DNA of 64,000 bases from Mesorhizobium loti (GCF_002858745.1 NZ_PJRO01000005.1:192865-256864), one strand, 5' to 3'; shown: positions 1 to 11,208, counted from the stretch's first letter. Translations and numbers: made by a program. Notes: a model not told the origin generated them from the sequence alone.

Positions 1-1238
1 GTATCTTCCTGGCGGCGTTCGATGATGCCCGACAGCGCTTCGAAGCGCTGTTCCAGCCCGTGGAAGAGATGGTCCATCACTTCGCCGCGCGGGCGCTCGT
101 CGGCCACTTCTTCGATCTGGCGGGCAAGGGCGGCAATTCGCTGTTCGATGCGCTCGAATGGCGCCGGGTCGAAGGCGCTCGACTGGGCAGCGACGGTGGA
201 GGCGACGATGGCGCGCGAGATTTCGTCCAGCCGCTCGTCTATCATGCCGTAGACGTCGCCGCCGCGGCGGCCCTGCTGGCTGGCGAAATGGTCGACGGCG
301 CCGGCCAGCGTGCGCACCTTTTCTTCCAGCGAACGCAGCGACAGCGATTCCGGCAGCTTGTTGACGGCCGCACCGATCTGCTCGAGCCGCTCGGCAAGGG
401 CCGTGACATCGACGCCGTCGCGCTTGCCGGCGTTGTCGTCGAGACGGCTCTCGAATGCCGACCAGCGCTGGTCGAAATTCTGCCAGCGGCGGTCCACCGC
501 CTGCACGCTCTCCTCGCGCGCCAGCAGGTCCATCGCGCTCCTGACCTGCTCCAGTTCGAGCCTGAGCATGTTGACGCTTTTGTCGTCGCTCTTTTCGGCC
601 AGGCCCCGGATTGCGCCGGACAGGCGTTCGAATTCGAGGCCGAGTTCGGCGCTGTCGCGGGAAGAAGGCGCCTCTTGTGCGGCGCGTTGGATATCCTTGC
701 GCAGGGCCTGGAATTCGCGCTGCAGGCCGGAACTCATCTGCTGGCGCAGTTCTTCGCGCAGGCCGCGCAGTTCGCCGGCGATCTTGCTGACCATCGCCAC
801 GCCGTCTTCCTGGCCGCGCATGCGTTCGATGTCGCGGGCAATCGACTGGTAGGGCCGCTCGGATGCGGTGCGCTGGCGATAGGGGCGTGGTTCTTCGTAA
901 GCGCGCTGGTAGCCGCGCGCGCCCTCATAGTCGCGCTCGCGCGGGCGCTGGTCGTCATAAGGGCGCTGGTAGCCGCGCGTGGCTTCGTAATCCCGTTCGC
1001 GTGGGCGCTGGTCTTCGTAAGGGCGCTGCGCGTAGCGCAGGGCATCCTGGGACGAGCGCTCGGCATAAGGCTGGCTGCGGCCGTAGCGCGGTTCCTCGTG
1101 GCGCGAAGGCTCCTCGCGGTTGCTGTCCAGCCGCTGCTCCAGCGCTGCCATCGAGCGGTTGAGCTCTTCCAGCGAGGCATAGCTCCGGCGCTGCCGCCCG
1201 GCGTTCAGATTATCGAGATAGGACCGCTTGTTGTTCAT
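1..1238 (-). CDS. PodJ-like coiled-coil protein, N-terminal part (cut by window edge)
   Basis: The frame is open to the left edge and starts at ATG 1238 (MNNKRSYLDNLNAG), so about 412 residues are visible. Residues 1-40 are conserved-looking and helical. Residues 71-120 are a polar tract made of a 20-residue tandem repeat with core QRPRERDYE. From about residue 130 the chain is rich in Glu, Arg, Leu and Gln in a coiled-coil pattern. Known rhizobial proteins with this kind of N-terminus continue into Sel1 repeats and a peptidoglycan-binding domain and act in polar localisation (PodJ). Those domains would lie outside the window, so the PodJ assignment is inference from N-terminal character only. 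Confidence 0.6.
   Translation of the reverse strand, partial: MNNKRSYLDNLNAGRQRRSYASLEELNRSMAALEQRLDSNREEPSRHEEPRYGRSQPYAERSSQDALRYAQRPYEDQRPRERDYEATRGYQRPYDDQRPRERDYEGARGYQRAYEEPRPYRQRTASERPYQSIARDIERMRGQEDGVAMVSKIAGELRGLREELRQQMSSGLQREFQALRKDIQRAAQEAPSSRDSAELGLEFERLSGAIRGLAEKSDDKSVNMLRLELEQVRSAMDLLAREESVQAVDRRWQNFDQRWSAFESRLDDNAGKRDGVDVTALAERLEQIGAAVNKLPESLSLRSLEEKVRTLAGAVDHFASQQGRRGGDVYGMIDERLDEISRAIVASTVAAQSSAFDPAPFERIEQRIAALARQIEEVADERPRGEVMDHLFHGLEQRFEALSGIIERRQED
879..1028 (-). repeat. 60-bp in-frame tandem repeat inside the PodJ-like gene
   Basis: About two and a half copies of a 60-bp unit encode residues 71-90, 91-110 and part of 111-120 of the coiled-coil protein. The first two copies differ at only a few residues (YED/YDD, EAT/EGA); the third is eroded. 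The period keeps the reading frame. Confidence 0.8.
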
Positions 1239-1538
1239 CGAGCGCCCGTTTCGCAATTGGCCGGCCTTGGCCAGCAGTTCCCCAAACCACCCAGTCGGGT
1301 CCGAAGACGGCTTGGCCAGCGGAAAGTTGGTTCCCGGGCAGACCTGCGCTTCGATGAAACCCGTGTGAAAAGCGAGACAGGATGGACACGGACCGACAGC
1401 CGCACCTTTCGCCCAGCATGGTAAACAACCCGTTAACCAAGCTTAAGAAGTCGCAGGATTCGTTGAGAAAAGCTTTCACTGCCAGGCACGCCGGTGGCGC
1501 TACGGCACCCCCACTTGCATTTCACCGGCGATATCAGT

Positions 1539-1560
1539 ATATCCTTTACGTAAACGTAAG
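1539..1560. promoter_or_regulatory. LiuR-type operator upstream of the MerR regulator
   Basis: TTTACGTAAACGTAAG occupies 1545-1560, about 120 bases before the regulator start. Its core TTTACGTAAA is palindromic and the right flank CGTAAG resembles the flank of the operator at 2591-2612; the left flank is degenerate. This suggests autoregulation by the adjacent MerR protein. The rest of 1239-1680 shows no gene that I can support. Confidence 0.6.
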
Positions 1561-1680
1561 TTGTGCGGTGCGGTATCGCTTACGGATTTTGTTGAAACCT
1601 GGAAGCAGGCCCCCTCCGCCACAGCGACGCAGGCAGCCAATGCCGCGTGCCATAGCCGGGGCCCATAACGGGAAATGCCA

Positions 1681-2148
1681 ATGACTGTGCAGATGACCAC
1701 CGCTGGCGGGGTAGCCGGCAACACCAACATTGTGTCGAACGAGCCGGGCGAAGAGCTGGTGCGCATCGGCGAAATGGCCAAGAAATATGGCGTCACGCTG
1801 CGCACGTTGCGCTTCTATGAAGACAAGGGCTTGCTGAAGCCGGAGCGCGACGGCGCCACCCGTCTTTATACACATCGCGACCGCGTTCGCCTCAAGCTCA
1901 TCCTGCTCGGCCGCAAGGTCGGTTTCTCGCTACGCGAGGTCAAGCAGATGATGGATCTCTACGATCCGACCGGCACCAATACCAAGCAGCTGCGCCTGGC
2001 GCTGGAAAAGTCGGAAAAGCAGCTCGTGCGCCTGCAGAAGCAGCGCTCCCTGATCGACGACGCCATCAACGAGCTGAGTGGCGCGATGAATTCCGTCCGC
2101 CAGATGGTCGCCGAGCGCGCCGCCTCGACCTCGGCCGCCGCGAACTGA
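1681..2148 (+). CDS. MerR-family regulator, LiuR-like
   Basis: This 155-residue protein has an N-terminal MerR winged helix-turn-helix (RIGEMAKKYGVTLRTLRFYE) and a C-terminal coiled coil (about residues 105-150) for dimerisation, with no metal-binding cysteines. The segment LILLGRKVGFSLREVKQMM is typical of the LiuR branch, which controls branched-chain amino acid and fatty acid breakdown in Proteobacteria. A matching operator lies in front of this gene and in front of the beta-oxidation operon that follows, so it very likely represses that operon in response to an acyl-CoA. Start: ATG 1681, with GGGA upstream; ATG 1675 is an alternative. Confidence 0.8.
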   Translation: MTVQMTTAGGVAGNTNIVSNEPGEELVRIGEMAKKYGVTLRTLRFYEDKGLLKPERDGATRLYTHRDRVRLKLILLGRKVGFSLREVKQMMDLYDPTGTNTKQLRLALEKSEKQLVRLQKQRSLIDDAINELSGAMNSVRQMVAERAASTSAAAN

Positions 2149-2193
2149 ACTGGGCAGGCGTTTGTGCCTGTCCCATGCCCACGCAACGAGAAG

Positions 2194-2220
2194 GCGCGTC
2201 GCTCCGGCGGCGCGCTTTTT
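2194..2220 (+). terminator. Rho-independent terminator after the MerR gene
   Basis: A 9-bp stem (GCGCGTCGC at 2194-2202 with GCGGCGCGC at 2207-2215, one G-T pair) with a four-base loop is followed by TTTTT. It lies 46 bases after the stop codon. Confidence 0.8.
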
Positions 2221-2277
2221 CGTTATAAGGGAATGCCTATCCGTTCTTGCTTGAATTGCGTTTGGCGCGGCGTTTTC

Positions 2278-2488
2278 CTTCTCCCTCTGTGGGAGAAGGT
2301 GGATCGGCGCGTAGCGCCGAGACGGATGAGGGGTGTTGGAAAGAAATGAAGCGGCACAGGAGCCCCTTATCGTCCCGCAAACAATCGGCAAAAGCAGCGT
2401 TCCGTCCAACACCCCTCATCCGACCTCGCCTTCAACGGCGGCTTTGCCGCCGGGGCTCGGCCACCTTCTCCAACAGAGGGAGAAGGGA
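2278..2488. repeat. Two inverted copies of a palindromic intergenic repeat
   Basis: The left copy (about 2278-2342) and the right copy (about 2404-2488) are in opposite orientation. Both carry the CTTCTCCCTCTGT-type hairpin at the outer end and a GATGAGGGGTGTTGG block at the inner end, with a spacer of about 60 bases. The right copy has an extra GC-rich hairpin. The form is that of REP-like elements common in rhizobial intergenic regions. Nothing coding is seen in 2149-2691. Confidence 0.75.
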
Positions 2489-2590
2489 AATCGCACAAAG
2501 CTGAATGCCGACGCTTTGGTAACCGGCGTGACCGGCTGCTCCAACCCGTTCGGTCGAAAACCCTCCTAAAAAAGTGATCGCCTGCACAGA

Positions 2591-2612
2591 TTGACGTTTA
2601 CGCAAACGTCAA
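2591..2612. promoter_or_regulatory. LiuR-type operator of the beta-oxidation operon
   Basis: A near-perfect 22-bp palindrome has 9-base arms TTGACGTTT and AAACGTCAA around ACGC, 80 bases before the first dehydrogenase gene. It shares the core TTTACG(C/T)AAACGT with the site at 1545-1560. LiuR operators described for Proteobacteria have this form, so MerR-protein control of the operon is the simplest reading. Confidence 0.7.
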
Positions 2613-2691
2613 TATTTGTTATCGAGATCCCACAGTCGGCCCGAAAGCCGTTCCGGCACGGGTCTGTTCGTTGTTTTTGTGGAGGAACGCG

Positions 2692-4488
2692 ATGCCGATC
2701 TACCAGGCCCCTGTCCGCGATACATTGTTCGTTTTGAACGAGGTGCTGGGCTATGAACGGTACAGCAATCTCCCCGGTTTTGCCGATGCGCCGGCCGACG
2801 TTCTGGAGGCGATCCTCGCCGAAGGCGCCAAATTGGCCGAAAACGTCATCCAGCCGACCAACCGTATCGGTGACACGGAAGGCTGCGTGCGCCATGACGA
2901 CGGTTCGGTGACGACGCCGAAGGGTTTCAAGGAAGCCTATCGCCAATATTGCGAAGGCGGCTGGATGGGGCTTGCCGCACCGGCCGAATATGGCGGCCAG
3001 GGCCTGCCTTATGCCGTGCACACTGCGGTTGCCGAATACATGGTCTCCGCCAACCTCTCGCTGCTGATGTATCCTGGCCTGACCCAGGGCGCGATCGCCG
3101 CGATCCTCACCCACGGCACCGATGAGCAGAAGACCGCCTTCGCACCGAAGCTGATCGAAGGCGTGTGGACCGGCACCATGAACCTGACGGAGCCGCATTG
3201 CGGCACTGATCTCGGCCTGTTGCGCACCAAGGCGGTGCCGAACGGCAACGGCACCTACAGGATTTCCGGCCAGAAGATCTTCATCTCGGCCGGCGAGCAC
3301 GACATGTCCGACAACATCATCCATCTGGTGCTGGCCCGCATCGAGGGCGCGCCGGAAGGCGTGAAGGGCATCTCGCTGTTCATCGTGCCCAAGCTCAAGC
3401 TCGATGCCGACGGCAATCCGGGCGAGCGCAACACGCTCTCCTGCGGCTCGATCGAAGAGAAGATGGGCATCCACGGCAATTCCACCTGCGTCATGAACTA
3501 TGATGAGGCCGAAGGCGTGCTGCTCGGCGAGGCCAATGGCGGTCTGAAGGCGATGTTCACGATGATGAACGAGGCGCGTCTCGGCGTCGGCCTGCAGGGC
3601 CTGGCGCAGTCGGAGGTCGCCTACCAGAACGCCGTCGCCTACGCGAAGGAGCGCCTGCAGGGCCGTTCGATCTCGGGTGCCAAGTCGCCCGACAAGAAGG
3701 CAGATCCGATCATCGTGCACCCGGACATCCGCCGCAACCTGATGACCATGCGGGCCTATAACGAGGCTGGGCGTGCGTTTACGCTGTGGACCGCGCTGAA
3801 GTCGGACATCGCCCACCGCGCCGGCGACGACGCCGACCGCCAGGCCGCCGACGATTACCTGGGCCTGATGACGCCGGTGGTGAAGGGTGTGCTCACCGAC
3901 AAGGGTTTCGAGCATGCCGTCATGGCGCAGCAGGTGTTCGGCGGCCATGGCTACATCGAAGAGCACGGCATGAGCCAGTTCGTGCGCGATGCCCGCATCG
4001 CCATGATCTATGAAGGTGCAAACGGCATCCAGGCGCTGGACCTCGTCGGCCGCAAGCTCGGCGCCAATGGCGGCCGCGCCATCCAGGCCTTCTTCAAGGA
4101 AGTCGGCGAATTCTGCGAGGAAAACCGCGCCAGCGAGCAGATGGCGCCGTTCACCAAGGCGCTGAAGAAGGGCCTCAACGACCTGCAGGCCGCCACCATG
4201 TGGCTGATGCAGAACGGCATGAAGAACCCGGACAATGCCGGTGCTGCCTCGACCGACTACCTGCACCTCTTCGGCCTGGTCACGCTCGGCTACATGTGGG
4301 GCCAGATGGCCAGGGCCGCGCAGGCCAAGCTAGCCGAAGGCGCCAACGGTTCGTCATCTTTCTATGACAACAAGCTGGTCACCGCGCGCTATTATATGGA
4401 CCGCATCATGCCGGAGACGTCGGCGCATCTCGCCCGCATCTCGTCCGGCGCCGATTCCATGATGGCGCTGCCGGCCGACGCGTTCTGA
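2692..4488 (+). CDS. Acyl-CoA dehydrogenase, long FadE/DmdC-type
   Basis: A 598-residue flavoprotein dehydrogenase that introduces the alpha-beta double bond into acyl-CoA, passing electrons to ETF. Visible signatures are the acyl-CoA dehydrogenase middle-domain segment ([17 protein letters not shown]), the C-terminal helical domain with [10 protein letters not shown] and [13 protein letters not shown], and an extra C-terminal domain of about 120 residues that marks the long class. The start ATG 2692 has GGAGG at 2681-2685. It is the first gene of the operon that continues with a second dehydrogenase, thiolase and hydratase/dehydrogenase. Preference for long-chain or methylmercaptopropionyl-type substrates cannot be decided from sequence. 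Confidence 0.88.
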   Translation: MPIYQAPVRDTLFVLNEVLGYERYSNLPGFADAPADVLEAILAEGAKLAENVIQPTNRIGDTEGCVRHDDGSVTTPKGFKEAYRQYCEGGWMGLAAPAEYGGQGLPYAVHTAVAEYMVSANLSLLMYPGLTQGAIAAILTHGTDEQKTAFAPKLIEGVWTGTMNLTEPHCGTDLGLLRTKAVPNGNGTYRISGQKIFISAGEHDMSDNIIHLVLARIEGAPEGVKGISLFIVPKLKLDADGNPGERNTLSCGSIEEKMGIHGNSTCVMNYDEAEGVLLGEANGGLKAMFTMMNEARLGVGLQGLAQSEVAYQNAVAYAKERLQGRSISGAKSPDKKADPIIVHPDIRRNLMTMRAYNEAGRAFTLWTALKSDIAHRAGDDADRQAADDYLGLMTPVVKGVLTDKGFEHAVMAQQVFGGHGYIEEHGMSQFVRDARIAMIYEGANGIQALDLVGRKLGANGGRAIQAFFKEVGEFCEENRASEQMAPFTKALKKGLNDLQAATMWLMQNGMKNPDNAGAASTDYLHLFGLVTLGYMWGQMARAAQAKLAEGANGSSSFYDNKLVTARYYMDRIMPETSAHLARISSGADSMMALPADAF

Positions 4489-4501
4489 TGTTCGGCGCCA
4501 A

Positions 4502-4552
4502 CGTCCCCCTCACCCTCGAGGGGAGGGTGGCCCGAAGGGTCGGGAGGGGTTG
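4502..4552 (+). repeat. Left arm of inverted repeat framing the DUF559 gene
   Basis: This block begins 13 bases after the fadE-like stop codon. It contains GAGGGGAGGGTGGC and GGTCGGGAGGGG and matches the reverse complement of 4973-5025 with few differences. It lies inside an otherwise compact operon. Confidence 0.8.
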
Positions 4553-4607
4553 CAAAGGCAGTGCGCCGGCCTCTATCTCAGTGGCTCGGCTCGGAAGGAC
4601 CGTGACA

Positions 4608-5038
4608 ATGCCTCGAACGCGCGTCAGTTTCGAAATGCGGCAGAAGGCACGCTCGCTGCGTCTCCATGCGACGAAGGGAGAGTCGCTGCTTTGGTACGAG
4701 CTGCGGGAATTTGCGGCGGAAGGCTTCAAGTTCCGGCGGCAGTCGCCAATCGGACCTTACATCGTCGACTTCGTCTGCCCGTCGATAAAGCTGATCGTGG
4801 AAATCGACGGCGACCTGCATGAGACCGAAGCGGGCAAGCTGCACGACGCAAATCGCGACGCTTATTTGCGCTCTCTTGGCTATGTTATCCTGCGGATCGA
4901 TGAGCCGGATGTCATCAACAGCGCGTGGCATGTCGCGCAGCTTGTAAAAGATCAGGCCGAGCGTCTCCTCGGCGACCCCTCCCGACCGCTTCGCGGCCAC
5001 CCTCCCCTCAAGGGGGAGGGGAACGAAGGAGCTACTCG

Positions 5039-5042
<4 letters not shown>
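4608..5042 (+). CDS. DUF559 family protein (endonuclease-like fold)
   Basis: This 144-residue protein matches DUF559, related to very-short-patch-repair and restriction-endonuclease folds. Visible core: a helix with KARSLRLHATKGESLLWYELR, then FRRQSPIGPYIVDFVCP, the acidic strand LIVEIDGDLHE, and the strand GYVILRID. The D in YIVDF and the E and D in VEIDGD fit the metal-binding positions of such folds. Start ATG 4608; the C-terminal 20 or so residues are encoded by the right repeat arm, and the stop overlaps the next start as ATGA. Function in the cell is unknown for this family. Its position between inverted arms inside a metabolic operon suggests insertion. Confidence 0.8.
4973..5025 (-). 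repeat. Right arm of inverted repeat framing the DUF559 gene
   Basis: This is the inverted counterpart of 4502-4552 (CGACCCCTCCCGACC, then CACCCTCCCCTCAAG). It encodes the tail of the DUF559 protein and ends where the GAAGGAG ribosome-binding site of the next gene begins. Confidence 0.8.
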
Positions 5043-6211
<1,169 letters not shown>

Positions 6212-6274
6212 GCAGCCGGTCCAACCTGTCCGATCGGTCGCTGGCGGCCGATCCAGATTACAAGGAGCACGAAA

Positions 6275-7483
6275 ATGGCTGACGCTTATGTCTATGACGC
6301 CGTGCGCACGCCGCGCGGCAGGGGCAAGAAGGACGGATCGCTGCACGAGGTGCCGGCGGTGCGTCTCGGCGCCAAGGTGCTGGAAGCGCTGCGCGACCGC
6401 AACGAGCTCGACACCGGTGCAGTCGACGACATCATCTTCGGCTGCGTCGACCCTGTCGGCGAAGCCGGTTCGGTGATCCCGCGCGCCGCCGCCTTCGAGG
6501 CCGGCTACAACACCAAGGCGCCGGGCATGCAGCTGTCGCGCTTCTGCGCCAGCGGCCTCGACGCCATCAATCTGGGCGCGGCCAAGATCGCGCAGGGCGC
6601 CGACGACATCGTCATCGCCGGCGGTGTCGAATCGATGAGCCGCGTCGGTATGGGCGCCTCGGGCGGCGCCTGGTTCATGGACCCGTCGGTCGGCTTCCCC
6701 GGCTGGTTCGTGCCGCAGGGCATCTCGGCCGACCTGATCGCCACCAAGCACGGCTTCTCGCGCGACGACGTCGACGCCTATGCGGTGGAGAGCCAGAAGC
6801 GCGCTGCCAATGCCTGGCAGAAGGGCTATTTCAAGAACTCGGTCGTGCCGATCAAGGACCAGAACGGCCTCACCATCCTTGACCATGACGAGCATATGCG
6901 GCCCACGACCGACATGCAGTCGCTGGCTTCGCTGAACCCGTCCTTCGTCATGCCCGGCGAAATGGGCGGCTTCGATGCCGTTGCCGTGCAGCGTTATCCG
7001 GAACTCGAAGAGGTCAACCACGTTCACCATGCCGGCAATTCGTCCGGTATCGTTGATGGAGCGGCCGCCGTGCTGCTCGGCTCCAAGAAGGGCGGCAAGG
7101 CGATGGGCCTCAAGCCGCGCGCCCGCATCCGTGCCTTCGCAAACATCGGCTCGGAGCCGGCGATCATGCTGACCGGCCCGGTCGATGTTACCGAGAAGCT
7201 GTTGAAGCGCGCCAAGATGAAGCTGTCGGACATCGACCTGTTCGAGCTCAACGAGGCCTTCGCCTCCGTCGTGCTGCGCTACATGCAGGCCTTCGACATT
7301 CCGCACGACAGGATCAACGTCAATGGCGGCGCCATCGCCATGGGCCATCCGCTCGGCGCCACCGGCGCCATGGTGTTCGGCACCGTGCTCGACGAGCTCG
7401 AGCGCCGCAACCTCAACACCGCTCTGGTGACGCTGTGCATCGGTGCCGGCATGGGCACCGCCACGATCATCGAGCGCGTCTGA
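6275..7483 (+). CDS. fadA: Acetyl-CoA C-acyltransferase (thiolase)
   Basis: A 402-residue thiolase that cleaves 3-ketoacyl-CoA with CoA in the last step of beta-oxidation. The nucleophile cysteine is in [15 protein letters not shown], and the other conserved blocks [23 protein letters not shown] and CIGAGMG are all present, so the active site is complete. An AAGGAG site precedes ATG 6275. It lies 63 bases after the dehydrogenase and 22 bases before the hydratase/dehydrogenase gene, the usual FadA-FadB partners of the trifunctional complex. Confidence 0.93.
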   Translation: MADAYVYDAVRTPRGRGKKDGSLHEVPAVRLGAKVLEALRDRNELDTGAVDDIIFGCVDPVGEAGSVIPRAAAFEAGYNTKAPGMQLSRFCASGLDAINLGAAKIAQGADDIVIAGGVESMSRVGMGASGGAWFMDPSVGFPGWFVPQGISADLIATKHGFSRDDVDAYAVESQKRAANAWQKGYFKNSVVPIKDQNGLTILDHDEHMRPTTDMQSLASLNPSFVMPGEMGGFDAVAVQRYPELEEVNHVHHAGNSSGIVDGAAAVLLGSKKGGKAMGLKPRARIRAFANIGSEPAIMLTGPVDVTEKLLKRAKMKLSDIDLFELNEAFASVVLRYMQAFDIPHDRINVNGGAIAMGHPLGATGAMVFGTVLDELERRNLNTALVTLCIGAGMGTATIIERV

Positions 7484-7505
7484 TTTCGGCCGGAAGGAGA
7501 AGACA

Positions 7506-9725
7506 ATGAGCTACAAGAACTTTTCGGTCGACATCGACGGCGACGGCATCGCGCTCGTCACCTGGGATATGCCGGGCCGCTCCATGAACGTGTTCACCGA
7601 AGAGGTGATGCGCGAACTGAATGCCATCATCGACCAGGTCGTGGCGGACGCCGCGGTCAAGGGCGCGGTCATCACCTCGGGCAAGGACAGCTTCTCCGGC
7701 GGCGCCGACCTGACCATGCTGCAGCAGATGCTGGGCATCTTCGCCAAGGACAAGGCGAAGGACCCGGAAAAGGCCACCCAGACGCTGTTTGCGAATGTCG
7801 GCTTCATGACCGGCCTGTTCCGCAAGCTGGAAACCTGCGGCAAGCCGTGGGTGTCGGCCATCAACGGCACCTGCATGGGCGGCGCCTTCGAGATGTCGCT
7901 GGCCTGCCATGGCCGCGTCGCGGCCGATTCCGACAAGGTCAAGATGGCGCTTCCGGAAGTGAAGGTCGGCATCTTCCCGGGTGCCGGCGGCACGCAGCGC
8001 GTGCCGAGGCTCACCGACACGCAGGGCGCGCTGGAGATGCTGACCTCCGGCAGGAATCTGACCGCGCAGAAGGCCAAGGCCATGGGCCTGGTGCACGAGA
8101 TCGCTGAGCCGGCCAAGCTGGTCGAGGCCGCCAAGGCGATGATCCGCAATGGCCTGAAGCCGGTCGCACCATGGGACGAGAAGGGTTTCAAGCTGCCGGG
8201 CGGCCCAGTCTATTCGGTTGCCGGCGCGAACCTGTGGCCGCCGGCCATCGCCATCCTGCGCCGCGAGACCTATGGCAACTATCCGGCCGCCATGGCGATC
8301 CTGAAATGCGTCTACGAAGGCCTGCTGGTGCCTTTCGACACCGCGCTGAAGATCGAGACGCGCTACTTCACCGAGATCCTGCAGACCAAGGAAGCGGCGG
8401 CAATGATCCGCTCGCTGTTCGTGTCGCTGCAGGAACTCAACAAGGGTGCCCGCCGTCCCGAAGGCATTCCGGATACGAAATTCAAGAAGATCGGCGTCCT
8501 TGGCGCCGGATTCATGGGCGCCGGCATCGCCTATGTCACGGCCAAGGCCGGCATTCCGGTGGTGCTGCTCGACCGCGATCTGCCGTCGGCCGAGAAGGGC
8601 AAGGCGCATTCTGACACCCTGATCTCCGAACAGGTCAAGAAGGGCCGCGCCAAGCCCGAGGAGAAGGAAAAGCTGCTGTCGCTGATCACGCCGACGGCCG
8701 ACTATGCCGATCTCACCGGCTGCGATCTCGTCATCGAGGCGGTGTTCGAGGATTCGGAAGTCAAGAAGGGCGCGACCGAAAAGGCCGAGGCCGTGTTGAA
8801 GTCGTCGGCGATCTTCGCCTCCAACACCTCGACCATCCCGATCTCGTCGCTGGCCAAGAACTCGTCGCGGCCGAAGAACTTCATCGGCCTGCACTTCTTC
8901 TCGCCGGTCGACAAGATGATGCTGGTCGAGATCATCCTCGGCAAGAAGACGGGCGACAAGGCGATTGCCACCGCGATCGACTATGTGCGCGCCATCAAGA
9001 AGACGCCGATCGTCGTCAACGACACGCGCGGCTTCTACGTCAATCGCTGCGTGCTGCGCTACATGTCGGAAGCTTTCCAGATGCTGATCGAAGGCATCCC
9101 GGCGCCGATGATCGAGAACGCCGCCAAGGCAGCCGGCATGCCGGTCGGCCCGCTGGCGCTGACCGACGAGACGGCGATCGACCTGGCGCAGAAGATCATG
9201 AAGCAGACCATCCGCGATCTCGGCGAGAAGGCCGTCGACAAGGATCAGTTCGCGCTGATCAACACGCTCGTCGACAAGCATGAGCGCCTCGGCCGCAAGA
9301 ACGCCAAGGGCTTCTACGACTATCCGCCGAAGCCGGCCAAGAAGAAGCTGTGGCCGGGCCTCAAGGACCTCTACCCGCAGCTCGATCCTGACAGGGTCGA
9401 CTACGCGGAGGTGCAGCAGCGCCTGCTGGTCACCATCGCGCTCGAAGCGGCACGCGTCATGGAAGAAGGCATCGTCACCGACCCGCGCGAAGCGGATGTC
9501 GGCTCGATTCTGGCTTTCGGCTTCGCCCCCTATACGGGCGGCGCGCTGTCCTACATCGACGGCATCGGCGCCAAGGCTTTCGTGAAGATCGCCAAGGGCC
9601 TGCAGAAGAAGTACGGCGCGCAGTTCAAGGCGCCGAAGCTGCTTGTCGACATGGCCGAGAAGGGCGAGACCTTCTACCAGCGCTTCGACCCCTATGCGAA
9701 GGGCGAGGTCAAGGCAGCGGCGTAA
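7506..9725 (+). CDS. fadB: Enoyl-CoA hydratase / 3-hydroxyacyl-CoA dehydrogenase fusion
   Basis: A 739-residue bifunctional enzyme. Residues about 1-190 are the crotonase domain (oxyanion segment [17 protein letters not shown] and the catalytic-glutamate segment [15 protein letters not shown]). Residues about 330-510 are the NAD-binding domain ([17 protein letters not shown]) and 515-739 the 3-hydroxyacyl-CoA dehydrogenase C-terminal domain, with the catalytic histidine in IGLHFFSP and the [11 protein letters not shown] motif. It hydrates enoyl-CoA and oxidises the product to 3-ketoacyl-CoA for the adjacent thiolase. Start ATG 7506 follows GGAAGGAG. Confidence 0.93.
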   Translation: MSYKNFSVDIDGDGIALVTWDMPGRSMNVFTEEVMRELNAIIDQVVADAAVKGAVITSGKDSFSGGADLTMLQQMLGIFAKDKAKDPEKATQTLFANVGFMTGLFRKLETCGKPWVSAINGTCMGGAFEMSLACHGRVAADSDKVKMALPEVKVGIFPGAGGTQRVPRLTDTQGALEMLTSGRNLTAQKAKAMGLVHEIAEPAKLVEAAKAMIRNGLKPVAPWDEKGFKLPGGPVYSVAGANLWPPAIAILRRETYGNYPAAMAILKCVYEGLLVPFDTALKIETRYFTEILQTKEAAAMIRSLFVSLQELNKGARRPEGIPDTKFKKIGVLGAGFMGAGIAYVTAKAGIPVVLLDRDLPSAEKGKAHSDTLISEQVKKGRAKPEEKEKLLSLITPTADYADLTGCDLVIEAVFEDSEVKKGATEKAEAVLKSSAIFASNTSTIPISSLAKNSSRPKNFIGLHFFSPVDKMMLVEIILGKKTGDKAIATAIDYVRAIKKTPIVVNDTRGFYVNRCVLRYMSEAFQMLIEGIPAPMIENAAKAAGMPVGPLALTDETAIDLAQKIMKQTIRDLGEKAVDKDQFALINTLVDKHERLGRKNAKGFYDYPPKPAKKKLWPGLKDLYPQLDPDRVDYAEVQQRLLVTIALEAARVMEEGIVTDPREADVGSILAFGFAPYTGGALSYIDGIGAKAFVKIAKGLQKKYGAQFKAPKLLVDMAEKGETFYQRFDPYAKGEVKAAA

Positions 9726-9739
9726 GTCGAACCGCGTTC

Positions 9740-9866
9740 CTCTCCCCGTTTACGGGGAGAGGATGCCGGCAGGCAGGCGAGGGGCCGCACCTGTCTTGGG
9801 AACGTTAGCGCTGCCCCTCATCCGGCCCTTCGGGCAACCTTCTCCCCGTGAACGGGGAGAAGGGAA
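9740..9866. repeat. Inverted pair of palindromic intergenic repeats
   Basis: The hairpin CTCTCCCCGTTTACGGGGAG at 9740-9761 and the hairpin CTTCTCCCCGTGAACGGGGA near 9838-9861 lie in opposite orientation around a spacer with GCCCCTCATCC. Besides acting as a repeat, the pair could end the upstream operon or stabilise its 3' end. The right hairpin lies about 15 bases before the thioesterase start. Confidence 0.75.
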
Positions 9867-9878
9867 GAAAGTAAAAGC

Positions 9879-10421
9879 ATGTATGTCTGGGCACGTTTCG
9901 CGCGCATGGCGCTGACGGCAAAATCGCGCGGTGCCTATCGCATGGGCGATGAAAGCCGGCTCACTTTCCGCTGCCTGCCGACCGACATCGACTTCAACAT
10001 CCATCTCAACAATGCGCGCTACATGATGCTGGCCGATCTCGGCCGCATCGACATCTTCATTCGCGCCGGCCTGATCGCGCTCGCACGCAAGAAGGGCTGG
10101 GCGCCGATGCTGGGCGGACTGCAAACCGTCTATGTGCGCGAGATCAAGTTGTGGCGCAATTTCCAGGTGGTGTCCTCGATCGAGACCTGGGACGGCACGC
10201 AGGTGCTCGGCGCGCACCGCTTCGTACTCGACAATGGTGAAACCGCTGCGCTGATGAAGACGACCGCCGGCGTCTATGATCGTGCCGGCAAGCGCTTCGT
10301 CGATATCCAGGAACTCGCGGCGGAACTTGGCTATGACGTCACGCCGCGCACGCCGACCGAGGCGGAACAGGCGTTCATGGCATCGCACCGGGGGCTGCGT
10401 GCCGCGGCGAAGGGGAGTTAG
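9879..10421 (+). CDS. Thioesterase-like protein (4HBT_2 hotdog fold)
   Basis: This 180-residue protein has the hotdog thioesterase layout: the N-terminal strand ESRLTFRCLPTDIDFNIHLN, a helix NNARYMMLADLGRIDIF, and strands such as LGGLQTVYVREIKLW and VVSSIETWD. D in the PTDIDFN segment and the following HLNNARY helix correspond to the usual active-site region of the acyl-CoA thioesterase-like (THEM6-like) group. Directly after the beta-oxidation operon, it may release acyl groups from CoA. The substrate is unknown. Start ATG 9879; the ribosome-binding site is weak and partly supplied by the repeat. Confidence 0.75.
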   Translation: MYVWARFARMALTAKSRGAYRMGDESRLTFRCLPTDIDFNIHLNNARYMMLADLGRIDIFIRAGLIALARKKGWAPMLGGLQTVYVREIKLWRNFQVVSSIETWDGTQVLGAHRFVLDNGETAALMKTTAGVYDRAGKRFVDIQELAAELGYDVTPRTPTEAEQAFMASHRGLRAAAKGS

Positions 10422-10548
10422 GGCCGTGGCGGTAAACAATGCCCTGTTCCCTTACTGCCCTATTGCCTATCGCCTATTCGAGACTGGACATCACGTCCTC
10501 CGGCCCTTATCAAGAAAAGGTATTTTTTCCTGTTAGAGGGAGCGGGCC

Positions 10549-11199
10549 GTGCTCTCGCATGATCGTGTCTGGGCCGCGATAGATGCCTTGGCGGAGCGTT
10601 ATTCGCTGTCGGCTTCCGGGCTCGCCAGGCGTGCCGGTCTGGACTCAACAGCCTTCAACAAGTCGAAGCGGCAATCGTCCGACGGGCGTCCGCGCTGGCC
10701 ATCGACCGAGTCGCTCGCCAAGATCATGGAGGCGACCGGCGCGACGCTGGACGAATTCATGGGGCTGATGCAGAGCAGACTGCCCGCGGCCCTGGCGCGA
10801 CCGCATGGTTCCGGCGCCGCCGTGCCCCTGGTCGGTTTCGCGCAGGCTGGCGCGGGTGGTTACTTCGACGATGCCGGTTTCCCTGTCGGGCAGGGCTGGG
10901 ACCTGGTCGAATTGCCGGCGCAATCCACCGATACGGCTTATGCGTTGAAGGTGCAGGGCGATTCGATGCTGCCGCTTTACCGCAATGGTGACGTTCTGAT
11001 CGTGGAACCGGGTGCCGCCGTGCGCCGGGGCGACCGCGTCGTCGTCAAGACCGGCTCCGGCGAAGTGATGGCCAAGGTGCTGGAGCGCCAGACGGCGCGC
11101 ACCATCTCGCTGCTTTCGCTCAATCCGGACCATCCGAACCGCGATCTCCAGATGGTCGAGGTGGAATGGGTGGCCCGCATCGTCTGGGCAAGCCAGTAG
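10549..11199 (+). CDS. HTH repressor with S24 (LexA-like) peptidase domain
   Basis: This 216-residue protein has an N-terminal helix-turn-helix (residues about 15-60, SASGLARRAGLDSTAFNKS) and a C-terminal S24 peptidase fold. The catalytic serine is in QGDSMLPLYRNGD and the lysine in RGDRVVVKTGSG, so the Ser-Lys dyad for self-cleavage is intact. Proteins of this type are CI/LexA-like repressors. The GTG start at 10549 is supported by GAGGGAGCG upstream. It is followed after 9 bases by a nuclease-like gene, suggesting one transcript. Its target is not visible. Confidence 0.8.
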   Translation: MLSHDRVWAAIDALAERYSLSASGLARRAGLDSTAFNKSKRQSSDGRPRWPSTESLAKIMEATGATLDEFMGLMQSRLPAALARPHGSGAAVPLVGFAQAGAGGYFDDAGFPVGQGWDLVELPAQSTDTAYALKVQGDSMLPLYRNGDVLIVEPGAAVRRGDRVVVKTGSGEVMAKVLERQTARTISLLSLNPDHPNRDLQMVEVEWVARIVWASQ

Positions 11200-11208
11200 G
11201 ATGCCGGT

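Noticed and set aside
60..1424. Plus-strand open frame of 454 codons
   Set aside because: It is the antisense of the PodJ-like coding region; the minus frame has a clear start and coiled-coil composition.
2566..4266. Minus-strand open frame of 566 codons
   Set aside because: Antisense shadow of the FadE-type dehydrogenase, which has complete family motifs and a ribosome-binding site.
7467..9281. Minus-strand open frame of 604 codons
   Set aside because: Antisense shadow of fadB.
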